Assembly (NCBI GenBank): GCA_947095585.1 | Contig: OX352766.1 | Location: forward strand, 22,310,939-22,374,938 | From: Nephrocerus scutellatus | Taxonomy: Eukaryota; Arthropoda; Insecta; Diptera; Pipunculidae | DNA length: 64,000 nucleotides | Direction of reading: 5' to 3' | Shown here: piece by piece, positions 9,890 to 19,725 of the stretch | Layout: each line of letters begins with the position of its first letter | Numbering within the stretch: position 1 is the first letter of the stretch | Made by a program: the position numbers and the translations under genes | The notes under the pieces: model-generated | What the model was told of the DNA's origin: nothing | Database searches by the model: none | Seen by the model: only the letters and a program-made list of their open reading frames with translations

Positions 9890-10008
9890 ATAATAAAAAA
9901 AAAAAAAAAAAAAAAAAAACCCGTAAAACCAACAAGTACCGATTTCTTGGAAAACTGACAATAAATAATTTTTGACATTAAATAATTTTGAACCCAATAT
10001 AAGTGGAA
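9664..10008 (+). other. R1-A 5' UTR
   Basis: 345-bp leader. Holds one copy of the hairpin motif AGTAATTTTTATTACT (9726-9741), a (TG)n run at about 9857-9889 and a long A run at about 9895-9919. R1 promoters are internal or read-through from rRNA transcription; none is identifiable here. Confidence 0.75.
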
Positions 10009-11319
10009 ATGGATAGTGACACTAATGACCCTATTATAAAGAAGCCAAAGAAGCCAAGTCGTAAGAAAGAGAGATTTGGCGGAATAACCACCGATTTATC
10101 GAGCGACACGGAAGGCAGCAGACACGTGCGGGGCAATAAAGAGAGGAAGTTAGATTCTCAAGTTATAAATGGTGAAAATCTACCTGCGGTAAGTCTTGTT
10201 GAAAAAACTAGTAGTGTAGATATTGCTGTTAAAAATTTGGCAGTCGTTGGCAATGCGGCTACCAAAAATAAAGGCACCCAGCATGTCAATAAAGTGGTTA
10301 ATGAAGATATCATTGAAATGAGAGCGATATCAAAAAAGATGTCCAAAATGCTGAAAAGCTGTGGCCTTAACACGGAAATGGCTATTGACATTTTGAACCT
10401 CGCAAATGAATATGAGGACAAAATCACAATGCTAGTTGCTACCAATGAGCGCCTTCGAGGAAAACTCGAATGCCTTAAAGAAATAAGGGCAGATGACTCT
10501 ATTGGTCACCTGGCCACAACTGCTGCTAAATCAATGCCGTTTCCGAGACTAACGACGCTTCTCCCGACGGTACTACCCAAACAAAAAGAGACCTGGTCAA
10601 TGGTGGTCAAGAGCAATGACTCAAGTGTCTCACCAGATGAGCTCAAAAGAAGGGTCATTAATGAAGTTGCCCCTTCCTTCGGGACAAGAGTGCACGAAGT
10701 AAAAACGACGAAATCTAGGGGTGTTGTAATTAGCACACTAAGCCAAGCTGAGCGTAGCAAAATTGCCTCAAACAAAAAGTTTGAGGAAATTGGTGTAGTT
10801 GTCCAAGTCAGCGAAAAACTAGGTCCGAAAGTAGTTTTGCTTGATGTACCTTCGACGATTTCAGCGGACCAGCTGATGACAGAGATTTACCATAACCATT
10901 TTGCTGACAAGATGACATCTGAGTGCTTTAAAAAGAGCATCAAAATAATAAGCCGTCCAATCAAGCAAGGCCCAGAAGCGACCTCCAATGTCATTCTTGA
11001 AGGTACAAAGCAAATAGTCGATGAGCTAATCGACTCGAAACGCTGCTATGCCCTGTGGTTCTCCTTCAAGGTACGTCCACATGATCCAGTCATGGGATGT
11101 TTTCGCTGTTTAGGTTACACACACAGAGTGTCTGAATGCAAAGCCAAAGAGAGCACTTGCAGACACTGCAGTAAACCAGGACATACTGCATCCAAATGCG
11201 TAAATCAGCCGCACTGTAGGGATTGCGCCTTCAAAGGACTATCTGCTGCACATCAAATGATGTCAGCTGCATGTCCGGTTTACGGCACTCTTGTTGCTAG
11301 GGCGAACTCCAGACACTAA
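10009..11319 (+). CDS. R1-A ORF1, gag-like RNA-binding protein
   Basis: 436 aa from ATG 10009 (an in-frame GTG lies two codons upstream). Lysine-rich N-terminus, a central region shared with R1-B and the chimera beginning at KETWSMVVKS, and three C-terminal zinc knuckles at about residues 364-422: CX2CX4HX4C, CX2CX4HX4C and a last CX2C with distal H and C. Binds element RNA in the retrotransposition RNP. The TAA overlaps the ORF2 ATG by one base (TAATG), suggesting termination-reinitiation. Frame is intact although its partner ORF2 is dead, so it could only act in trans. Confidence 0.92.
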   Translation: MDSDTNDPIIKKPKKPSRKKERFGGITTDLSSDTEGSRHVRGNKERKLDSQVINGENLPAVSLVEKTSSVDIAVKNLAVVGNAATKNKGTQHVNKVVNEDIIEMRAISKKMSKMLKSCGLNTEMAIDILNLANEYEDKITMLVATNERLRGKLECLKEIRADDSIGHLATTAAKSMPFPRLTTLLPTVLPKQKETWSMVVKSNDSSVSPDELKRRVINEVAPSFGTRVHEVKTTKSRGVVISTLSQAERSKIASNKKFEEIGVVVQVSEKLGPKVVLLDVPSTISADQLMTEIYHNHFADKMTSECFKKSIKIISRPIKQGPEATSNVILEGTKQIVDELIDSKRCYALWFSFKVRPHDPVMGCFRCLGYTHRVSECKAKESTCRHCSKPGHTASKCVNQPHCRDCAFKGLSAAHQMMSAACPVYGTLVARANSRH

Positions 11320-12816
11320 TGGTTGTAATTTTACAACTTAACTGTCAGGGCTCGTATGCCGTTATGTGCGATCTCGGCGAGCGCCTTTGTGAGCTGAACG
11401 CCAGCATCGCGTTGATTCAAGAGCCCTATGCAGTTGATGGCTGCGTAAGGGGTCTCCCATCCACCATGCGCATTTTTCCTGATTCTAGGATGAATGCCGC
11501 GGTGGTGGTGAATAACGTCAATGTCGACTGCTTGGCAGTGAGCGACAACACAGACGAATGGGGATCCTGCGTTTGGGTCAGGGGCGATTTTGGAGAGTTC
11601 TTTCTTGTCAGTATATACTGCAAGTTCAATGAGCCTCTGGAACCATATTTGGTCTATATGGAGTCCATATTGCAATTAGCAGACAATTTTCGGCATTGAT
11701 GCAAACGCGTCCTCTCCTCTGTGGTTCAGCAAGCCTGGACGTTCGTCCGGTCAGCGTAGAACAGAGAGGGGCGAGATGCTTGCTGAAATACTTGTTTCGA
11801 ATTCGTGTCGTGTTCTTAATACGCCATCGGACAGTTACACGTTTGATGGACCTTTGTATCTTTTTGCAATCGCTCTGCTGGTGCTCTCCAATATCGCTGG
11901 AGGATCCTGAACGGGGAAAGTATCAGTGATCACAGTCTCATTGAGATTATCCTTGACTCTGAAAGGATCGAGGATGCTCAACCGACTGTGGTTCCAAGAC
12001 GATGGCGCACTGGTGGAGCTGACTGGGATGTCTACGCTGAGAGCATAAAAGAAGAAGCATCAAGCTTTCCACTTGGCCGATTCAGTGATCTAAGTATTGA
12101 CCAACAAATCTTGTTGGTAGAAGCTTGGATGGTCTCCGTCAATGATAGTATGTTTCATAGGGTTAAAAAGATCAGCCCTAAACGTACTAAATGGTGGACT
12201 CCTGAGTTGAGCGCTAAGCGTGCGTGGCTGAGGCGTCTCAGAAAAACCCACCAAAGAGCCAGAGCTGGTGATGAGCAGAGGGTCAATCACTTCAGGTTGG
12301 CTTATCAGAATGGCACGCGTGAGTACAAAAAAATGATCCTCAAAGCGAAAGAGGACGATTGGAGGCGCTTTGTTGGTAACAACAATAGCGATCCATGGGG
12401 TGAAATATACCGCATTTGTAGGGGAAAACGTGTGTCAGAGGTCTGTGGCATTCGTGTCAATGACCGTGTATGCCATACATGAAATGATAGTGTGAAAGCA
12501 CTCCTGGATGAGTTCTTTCCAGGTGCCCGTCCACCGCTATTCGGTCCCATGAATCGGCTTGGATATGGAGATGTTCCATCTCTAGAACCATCTGAGTTAT
12601 GGGAGTGTATGGTGAGGGTAAGGTCCCGGAAATCTCCTGGGATGGACGGGATGACTGGCGAGATATGTAAAAGCATCTGGCGGGCTATTCCAGACCATAT
12701 CATGTCAATTTTTCAGAAGTGTTTTGATACTTGCTACTTTCCAGCCGCTTGGAAATGCGCTAAAGTCGTAGTGCTGCTCAAGTCACCGGACAAGGTGCGC
12801 ACTAATCCTCGCTCCT
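11319..12816 (+). pseudogene. R1-A ORF2, broken and truncated (copy 2)
   Basis: Carries the same endonuclease deletion and TGA (12479-12481) as copy 1 plus a private 11-bp deletion near 11685, flanked by GAC on both sides, which shifts frame just before the DANASSPLW motif. Ends at the 28S breakpoint (shared CCT at 12814-12816). Non-functional. Confidence 0.93.
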
Positions 12817-12853
12817 CAGGATAGCTGGTGCATTTTAATATTAAGTAAAATAA

Positions 12854-12889
<36 letters not shown>

Positions 12890-13011
12890 GTCGAAACGAC
12901 CTTAACCTATTCTCAAACTTTAAATGGGTAAGAACCTCACCTTTCTTGATATGAAGGTTGAGGTTGTGATATAATGTGCCCAGTGGGCCACTTTTGGTAA
13001 GCAGAACTGGC

Positions 13012-13042
<31 letters not shown>

Positions 13043-13125
13043 TGCCCAAATTAACAACTCATGCAGATACCATGAAAGGCGTTGGTTGCTTAAAACAGCA
13101 GGACGGTGGACATGGAAGTCGTAAT

Positions 13126-13163
<38 letters not shown>

Positions 13164-14152
13164 CTAGCCCTTAAAATGGATGGCGCTTAAGTTGTATACC
13201 TATACATTACCGCTAAAGTAGATGATTTATATTTAATTTCGATTGGATTATAAATTTTGAAACTTTAGTGAGTAGGAGGGTACAATGGTGTGCTTAGAAG
13301 TGTTTGGCGTAAGCCTGCATGGAGCCGCCATTGGTACAGATCTTGGTGGTAGTAGCAAATAATCGAATGAGACCTTGGAGGACTGAAGTGGAGAAGGGTT
13401 TCGTGTGAACAGTGGTTGATCACGAGTTAGTCGGTCCTAAGTTCAAGGCGAAAGCCGAAAATTTTCAAGTTATAATAAAAGTTAATAAAAAAATATTCAT
13501 TTATTTATTTATATATTTATACACTTGATAATTATTGAACGAAAGAGAATACGGTTCCAATTCCGTAACCTGTTGAGTAACCGTTTGTTATTAAAAATGG
13601 GCTTTTTGCTCATCCTGGCAACAGGAACGACCATAAAGAAGCCGTCGAGAGATATCGGAAGAGTTTTCTTTTCTGTTTTATAGTCGTACTACCATGGAAG
13701 TCTTTCGAAGAGAGATATGGTAGATGGACTAGAAGAGCATGACATTTACTGTTGTGTCGATATTTTCTCCTCGGACCTTGAAAATTTATGGTGGGGTCAC
13801 GCAAACTTCTCAACAGGCCGTACCGATATCCGCAGCTGGTCTCCAAGGTGAAGAGTCTCTAGTCGATAGAATAATGTAGGTAAGGGAAGTCGGCAAATTA
13901 GATCCGTAACTTCGGGATAAGGATTGGCTCTGAAGATTGAGATAGTCGGGCTTGAATGGGAAACAATAACATGGTTTATGTACTCGTTCTGGGTAAATTA
14001 GATATCTTCGGATATTGTTCCCCGGATAGTAGTCTACGTATCCAATTGTGGAACTTTCTTGCTAAAAATCTTATGGAATTGTCGTTAGATGTATTCTATT
14101 TGATTTATAACGACTATCAATTAACAATCAATTCAGAACTGGCACGGACTTG

Positions 14153-14194
<42 letters not shown>

Positions 14195-14205
14195 CTAACG
14201 GGTGT

Positions 14206-14244
<39 letters not shown>

Positions 14245-14261
14245 AGTGAAGAAATTCAAGT

Positions 14262-14301
<40 letters not shown>
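12814..14301 (+). rRNA. 28S rRNA gene, internal segment (copy 2)
   Basis: Duplicate of 2736-4223 with the same R1-A/28S join and the same end at CTCTCTTAA. Position 13338 is the usual G. Too incomplete to serve as an rRNA gene. Confidence 0.96.
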
Positions 14302-14389
14302 AAATGATCTTGCCCAGTGATAACGCTATGTATCATTGGGGGGCGTAGCATCTCCCCCAGTGACTGCATCCCGTTTGAACGACGGCAAG
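14302..14389 (+). ncRNA. Candidate HDV-like ribozyme, R2 copy 2
   Basis: Same strand order as copy 1: P1 14303-14308/14332-14337, P2 14309-14314/14384-14389, P4 hairpin 14338-14359. Predicted cleavage is at the 28S/R2 boundary. Confidence 0.6.
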
Positions 14390-14669
14390 GACATAGAAGT
14401 CATGGACGTACCTATCTACTATATATATACCTATGTATGTATTCCTCCACGTGGTTCCTGCTGGGAACGTGATATGAACTGTATACGTATTAATATATAT
14501 CTCTATGTAATCGTGCGTGTATCAGTGTCTTTCACGGCTGAAGTAGAAGGTTTTTCGCGGTCTACGTGGGTTACCAGCCCCCGTGACTTAGAATTTTAAA
14601 TTGGTATGTCACATAATAATGAGCCTCGGATATTACGGTCACGTGCCACTGCTCGTGATCACCAGTTAA
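14390..14669 (+). other. R2 5' UTR, copy 2
   Basis: Leader up to the last in-frame stop (TAA 14667-14669) before the R2 frame. No conserved ORF. Confidence 0.6.
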
Positions 14670-17639
14670 CCCCTAACAGAACGATTCAAACATCACCCGT
14701 CTTATTCATGCGATATATGCAACAGGACTTTCGCCACCAAAACTGGCCTAGGAGTGCACAAAAGACGGGCTCATCCCGATGAATTCGATCTAGAGAGAGT
14801 TAGTACCAACAATCGTATAAAAGCGCGATGGTCGAAGGAAGAAATTTCCCTATTAGCCCTAAAGGAGGCTCAACTCTCTTTAGAAGGCCAAGATCGCTTG
14901 AATATACGTCTCAACGAGATATTCCCTCATAGGACAATCGAAGCAATAAAGAAGACCAGGCAAAAGGCAAACTATAGAAATATGGTTCGCCAATATATGA
15001 CGGACATCAACGATCAAGCTACCACTAGTTCTAGAGCAGCCCCCCCAATCACTGATGTAATCCAGGAGCAATTAAGATCTTCAGCGCTCCCATATAACGC
15101 CAGCCTCAATTCTGATGAATTAATCTCCATAGCGAACGAAGTCTCAAACGTAAGCAAGGGCTTAACCCTCAACAAACTTACTGCTTACTTAATAGCCATT
15201 CTTCCTGATCCTTATCTACGGACTACACGTCCAAACTCAAGTGAACAACAACTTTCCAACTTGAATCGTAGACAGAAGAGAAGGATTGAATATGCACGCA
15301 CCCAAAGAAATTTTAAGAAACATCAGGGACGCTGCATTAAAGCTATCATAGAGGGTTCCACACACAGTTCTCTTCCTAGTAAGAATGTAATGGAACCCTT
15401 CTGGAAGACCGTTATGGAGACTAGAATGGACACATTGCCCAACGACGAGACACTATTCAACAACGATGATCTTAAAGACGTGTGGTATCCTATCACTACA
15501 GACGAGATCATCAACAACTATCCATCGATCTCAACGTCACCTGGTCCAGATCAAATAACATCTAAGTATCTGAGAACCTTACCGCCAGACATACTCATGA
15601 CTATCTTCAATATAATCATGTGGTGTGAACGAAGCCCGATTAGCCTTCTACAGGCAAAAACCATCTTCTTGCCTAAAAAGAACCAAGCAATCGCGGCTGG
15701 CGACTTTCGACCCATAACCATTCCTTCAGTGCTTCTTCGACATTTCCACAGCATCATCTCTAGAAGAATCAATAACAAGTTCGATTTTGATTCTCGTCAA
15801 CGTGCCTTCATGCACACGAACGGATGCGCGGATAATGCAACACTGTTGGACATGGTCCTACGCGACAACCACCAACGCCATACACCTTGCTATCTAGCAT
15901 CAATTGATGTAAGCAAGGCTTTCGACTCGGTGTCCCATAGAGCAATCTTTGGAACCCTGAAGTCCTACGGAATGCCCAACGGATTTGTCTCATATTTAGA
16001 GAATACGTATAGGGATTCCACTACAAGGCTATATGGTGATAATTGGGTCAGTAGTGATATCCATCCGAAGCGAGGTGTTAAACAAGGAGATCCCCTATCT
16101 CCAGTCATTTTCAATATTATTATTAATAGACTTCTTAAAACACTCCCGGATGAGGTGGGCATCGATCTAGGTGGCACCAACATTAATGCCTTAGCATTTG
16201 CTGACGATATTGTACTAATAGCTTCAACTCCGGTTGGTCTCCAGCTATTATTGGATCGAACTCAAAGCTTCTTATCTCTATGCGGCATGGAGGTAAATAG
16301 ATCCAAATGTTTTACCATTAGTATCGACGCTAGCGGCAAAAACAAATATACATACATCAATCAGCGACAGTTCAACATTGCGGGGTTACCAATCCCTGCA
16401 CTCAAGATAACTGACGAATGGCGCTACCTCGGGATCAATTTCACGGCCGAAGGGCGTAGTAAATACTGCCCCCACAGCCTCCTCGAACTCAAACTGAGGA
16501 ACCTGCGTAAAGCCCCACTTAAACCACAACAGAGACTGCATGCGCTAAGGACCGTCCTAATACCGCAACTCTACCATCGTATAACCCTAGGGAATATTAC
16601 GATCGGCGGCCTTCGCAAAACCGATACAATCATCCGTAAGGCAGTAAGAGATTGGCTCAACCTTCCATCTGATGTGCCAATCGCATTCTTTCACGCTTCA
16701 GTGAGCCACGGAGGACTTGGTCTACCAGCCCTACGTTGGACAGCTCCCATGCTGAGATTGCACTGCCTTGAGAACCTCAAGTTGCCAAACTTAGAGAACT
16801 CCTTGGTCGCTAACACCCTTCTGGCTAAGGAGATGGATAACGCGAAGAGGAGATTGATGGTGGACGGAAGAATCCTAATCACGAAATTGGAAATTGACTC
16901 CTTCTGGTCGAATAGACTGTACTCATCAATTGATGGTTCTGGATTAAGGGATGCATCAGATGCACCCTTTGCGCATAGATGGATTCGTGAACCATCCAAA
17001 CTGCTATCAGGTAGTGACTTCATCAACTGTATCAGGCTTCGCATAAACGCTCTTCCCTCGAAATCCCGAACCACCAGAGGTAGAAGTCGCGAAGACAGAT
17101 ACTGTCGCGCCGGTTGCGGATTCCCTGAGACAACAAACCACATCCTGCAAGGTTGTCACAGGACTCATGGCAGTAGGATTGCACGACATGACAGCGTTGT
17201 CAAATTCATTAAGCGCGGCCTCGAAAATAAGGGTTGGGAAACCAACCTGGAATACCGACTACAAACTTCTATAGGCCTCAGAAAACCAGATCTAATCGCT
17301 ATTCACGATGATGCAGCTATAATCATCGACGCCCAAATCGTCACAGACTCACATAACCTTAACGGTTTGCACTCCACCAAGGTAAGGAAATACGACACTG
17401 ATGAGATTAAGAATCTAATAAGAGCCAGATTCGGAAAAAGCCACGTTACAACAACATCCGTAACTCTCAATTGGCGAGGAATCTGGTCGAAAGACTCAAT
17501 CGGTGAACTCCTTACCTTGGGGATAATTAAGAAAGGTTCCGCTGCACTTATCAGCACTCGAGCGGCTATTGGCGGTCTTCGAAGTTTTAGAATCTTCAAC
17601 GCCACAACATCGGTCGGCCCTCGAACCGGAATTGGCTAG
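14670..17639 (+). CDS. R2: R2 protein: zinc finger, Myb, RT, restriction-like endonuclease
   Basis: Open for 989 codons after a TAA. No ATG precedes the first domain, so the start is not a conventional AUG; a GTG at 14754 falls inside the zinc finger and would destroy it. Domains: one C2H2 finger at residues 14-35 (CX2CX12HX4H), Myb-like helix region about 54-100 (RWSKEEISLL), RT with SIDVSKAFDS near 408 and FADDIVL near 509, CCHC-type cluster near 810 (CX3CX7HX4C) and PD-D endonuclease near 871 (RKPDLIAI then IIIDAQIV). The enzyme nicks 28S DNA and primes reverse transcription from the nick. A single N-terminal finger matches the R2-D type of R2. Confidence 0.95.
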   Translation, partial: PLTERFKHHPSYSCDICNRTFATKTGLGVHKRRAHPDEFDLERVSTNNRIKARWSKEEISLLALKEAQLSLEGQDRLNIRLNEIFPHRTIEAIKKTRQKANYRNMVRQYMTDINDQATTSSRAAPPITDVIQEQLRSSALPYNASLNSDELISIANEVSNVSKGLTLNKLTAYLIAILPDPYLRTTRPNSSEQQLSNLNRRQKRRIEYARTQRNFKKHQGRCIKAIIEGSTHSSLPSKNVMEPFWKTVMETRMDTLPNDETLFNNDDLKDVWYPITTDEIINNYPSISTSPGPDQITSKYLRTLPPDILMTIFNIIMWCERSPISLLQAKTIFLPKKNQAIAAGDFRPITIPSVLLRHFHSIISRRINNKFDFDSRQRAFMHTNGCADNATLLDMVLRDNHQRHTPCYLASIDVSKAFDSVSHRAIFGTLKSYGMPNGFVSYLENTYRDSTTRLYGDNWVSSDIHPKRGVKQGDPLSPVIFNIIINRLLKTLPDEVGIDLGGTNINALAFADDIVLIASTPVGLQLLLDRTQSFLSLCGMEVNRSKCFTISIDASGKNKYTYINQRQFNIAGLPIPALKITDEWRYLGINFTAEGRSKYCPHSLLELKLRNLRKAPLKPQQRLHALRTVLIPQLYHRITLGNITIGGLRKTDTIIRKAVRDWLNLPSDVPIAFFHASVSHGGLGLPALRWTAPMLRLHCLENLKLPNLENSLVANTLLAKEMDNAKRRLMVDGRILITKLEIDSFWSNRLYSSIDGSGLRDASDAPFAHRWIREPSKLLSGSDFINCIRLRINALPSKSRTTRGRSREDRYCRAGCGFPETTNHILQGCHRTHGSRIARHDSVVKFIKRGLENKGWETNLEYRLQTSIGLRKPDLIAIHDDAAIIIDAQIVTDSHNLNGLHSTKVRKYDTDEIKNLIRARFGKSHVTTTSVTLNWRGIWSKDSIGELLTLGIIKKGSAALISTRAAIGGLRSFRIFNATTSVGPRTGIG

Positions 17640-17813
17640 ACAAATCGTTCTGTTTAATTATACAGCGTGCTGCCTGCGCTTACATCGTACAGGCATAAAA
17701 GTACGGAGAGGAGTTTTAGTGAGTAAGAGTCTCACACTACCACATGGTATATTTATTATACTAGTGGTGTCCATGATGGATTTCTCCTCTCTATTCCAAA
17801 AAAAAAAAAAAAA
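17640..17813 (+). other. R2 3' UTR and A-tail, copy 2
   Basis: Identical in appearance to 7562-7735, ending in A15 before TAGCC. Confidence 0.75.
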
Positions 17814-17870
<57 letters not shown>

Positions 17871-17887
17871 TTCTGTCCCTATTTACT
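17814..17887 (+). rRNA. 28S segment between R2 and R1 sites (copy 2)
   Basis: 74 bp of 28S, again with the TATTTACT variant of the R1 target. Confidence 0.96.
17874..17887 (+). repeat. R1 target site, variant TATTTACT (copy 2)
   Basis: Right end of the 28S fragment; mini-insert follows. Confidence 0.95.
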
Positions 17888-18050
17888 GAACCGTGAGGTT
17901 CAAATTGCAGCATAATATCTAACCGTTATGTTGCAGGACCTAAACACGGAATAAAAAATAATGGATTCCAAAAAGATACGAAATACGAGTATGCTTAATG
18001 GCAAAAACTAGGAAAGCGCGGGGCTTAATCCCTAATCTCCACAGACCACG
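17888..18050 (+). mobile_element. 163-bp mini-insert (copy 2)
   Basis: Duplicate of 7810-7972, between two R1 target sites; ends like a C/D-type R1 tail. Confidence 0.55.
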
Positions 18051-18834
18051 TGTCCCTATCTACTCTACAGGAGTACCCCAGGTTGTGGCGCCAAAACCCG
18101 TTGAAACATGGTCTGTGGTAGTACGTAGCAAAAATAAGGACGCTACCGCAAAGGACGTACTAAAAAAGGTGATGACCGAAGTGGGTCCTACCCTTGGGGT
18201 GAGGATTCACGAAGTAAAACAACTGAAGGACGGGAGTGTAGTTATCCGCACCCCAAGCATCGCCGAACGAGCCAAGATAAGCAAGAACGAGAAGTTCTCA
18301 AACGTTGGACTGGACGTAGCCAATACACCGACACCAAGGAAGAAAATCGCTATATTGGGAGTACCTTCCGAGATAGCCACGAGCGAGCTAATGACGGAGC
18401 TCCACGAAAAGAACCTCAAAGAAGCAATGACGTTGGAGGACTTCAAGAAGAACGTCGCTGTTGTGAGCCGGCCTAAGAAGGAGGGCGCTGATGCGGTTGC
18501 GGACGTCATCTTGGAGGGCTCTGACCAAGTGGTCGAAACTCTCCTTGCAGCCGGCCGTTGCTACATACTGTGGACCTCCTGCAGGGTGCGAACACACGAT
18601 GCCAGATTTGGCTGTTTCAGATGCCTTGCATTTGGACACCGGATTGCGGAGTGCCCATTGAAGGAAAATGTCTGTCGCCGTTGTGGTGGCCAAGGACACG
18701 TGGCTGCACGGTGCGACAAATCGCCGCATTGTCGCAACTGCGAATTGAAGGGACAGTCGGCTGACCATCAAATGATGTCAGCATACTGTCCTATTTATAG
18801 CGGACTGGTTGCCAGGGCAAACGCCAGGCATTAG
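17998..18834 (+). CDS. Chimeric ORF1-like protein (copy 2)
   Basis: Same 278-codon frame as 7920-8756, including the in-frame target site and three zinc knuckles. The only difference I noticed is a synonymous A-to-G at 18291 (GAA to GAG). Confidence 0.6.
   Translation: MAKTRKARGLIPNLHRPRVPIYSTGVPQVVAPKPVETWSVVVRSKNKDATAKDVLKKVMTEVGPTLGVRIHEVKQLKDGSVVIRTPSIAERAKISKNEKFSNVGLDVANTPTPRKKIAILGVPSEIATSELMTELHEKNLKEAMTLEDFKKNVAVVSRPKKEGADAVADVILEGSDQVVETLLAAGRCYILWTSCRVRTHDARFGCFRCLAFGHRIAECPLKENVCRRCGGQGHVAARCDKSPHCRNCELKGQSADHQMMSAYCPIYSGLVARANARH
18051..18064 (+). repeat. R1 target site inside an open frame (copy 2)
   Basis: Consensus 14-mer between mini-insert and chimera. Confidence 0.95.
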
Positions 18835-18996
18835 TAAGTATTTGAACAGGGTCTGAAAACCCCGCTAATTGTTGGAGTGTGGTTTGGCGGTTGGGTTCTC
18901 TTGGCTGAGGACTCGTGTGGTAGTCAAGACGGACGATATATTACGCTTAATACCGAAAGGTGGGTAAGCAGAGGGCTCGCTCTCAAACATATCAGC
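18065..18996 (+). mobile_element. ORF1-only chimeric R1 element, copy 2
   Basis: Duplicate of 7987-8918; followed by R1-B1 instead of SIDE1. Confidence 0.8.
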
Positions 18997-19010
18997 TGTC
19001 CCTATCTACT
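18997..19010 (+). repeat. R1 target site
   Basis: Consensus 14-mer between the chimera and R1-B1; right edge of the second 10-kb copy. Confidence 0.95.
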
Positions 19011-19725
19011 CACTTGAGTACTTGTGCTTGAAGTGTGCAGTAGTGGTATCGGTGTGTATTTCATCAATTCTGTTGTTGGAAATTTTTTTTGCAAAAATAG
19101 TGCTATTAATTGATTAAAAAGTGATTATATATCAAATTTAATGTGTGACTGCATTAAATTGAAAAAAAATTTGAGGAAATTCGGAGGAAAACTAGTTTAA
19201 AAGTGGAAAATTAAAGTGTTCGATAGTGACGATTTCTTATGGGAATTACACAGGTTTGTGTGTAATTTGATATTACCCATAGAGAGTACACGAGTTTGTG
19301 TGTCGACCAAATTACATTTGTGCGTGTGGGGTGAGAATTACATTTGTGTGTGTGTCGACGCTAACATTTGTAACTTTATACAAGTTTGTGTGTCAGCAAA
19401 TCTGCAATTTTGTATAGAAACTAATTTACACGGAGTGTGTGTGTCGCCCAAGGTGGAAAAAAATTTATGCCAAAAATTTTAGAAATTTAAACATTTGAGA
19501 GCTGTTTTGGTTCATCTTTTTTTAAAGGGGGCCATACACGAAAAAACTTGTTTGACAAAAATTTGATTGACCAAATTTTTCGTCAATCATTTTGACTAAA
19601 AAATTTTTTTTGGATTCCGGTACAATCAAGTGCGTTTACTCGGAAAAAAATAATAATAAAGCGCTTTTGTATTGACCAAGTGCCATAAAAAAGGCTTTAT
19701 TGTGGAAGTGGTTCGCGAGAACGGC
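19011..19725 (+). other. R1-B 5' UTR with spaced GTTTGTGTGTCG motifs
   Basis: AT-rich leader. Between about 19250 and 19445 the motif TTTGTGTGTCG and close variants recur roughly every 30-50 bp (for example near 19253, 19295, 19318, 19342, 19383). The same series is in the B2 and B3 leaders. Could be a binding-site array or a relic of a GT-rich repeat; function unknown. Confidence 0.7.

Larger units (their letters stand above)
9664..12816 (+). mobile_element. R1-A copy 2, 3' truncated into 28S
   Basis: Starts directly after a target site with the same 5' end as the full-length R1-A3 (CAGTTGATCTGTGAC) and runs through ORF1 and the start of ORF2 to the same R1/28S breakpoint as copy 1. ORF1 is intact here; ORF2 is not. 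Confidence 0.95.
14302..17813 (+). mobile_element. R2: R2 retrotransposon copy 2, coding-intact
   Basis: Full R2 at the canonical 28S site with 5' ribozyme candidate, open ORF, 3' UTR and A15 tail. The best R2 copy in the window. As it sits in a 28S fragment that lacks its 5' and 3' parts, it could only be expressed if some transcript enters the array. Confidence 0.96.
10090..19010 (+). repeat. Second copy of the ~10.08-kb tandem duplication
   Basis: Matches 1-8932. It preserves R1-A ORF1 and the R2 ORF in open form, whereas copy 1 has nonsense codons in both; so copy 2 is closer to the ancestral state except for its private 11-bp deletion. Confidence 0.95.

Noticed and set aside
9740..9997. 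Minus-strand frame across the (TG)n and A runs of the R1-A leader
   Set aside because: Low-complexity translation of a microsatellite; no conservation.
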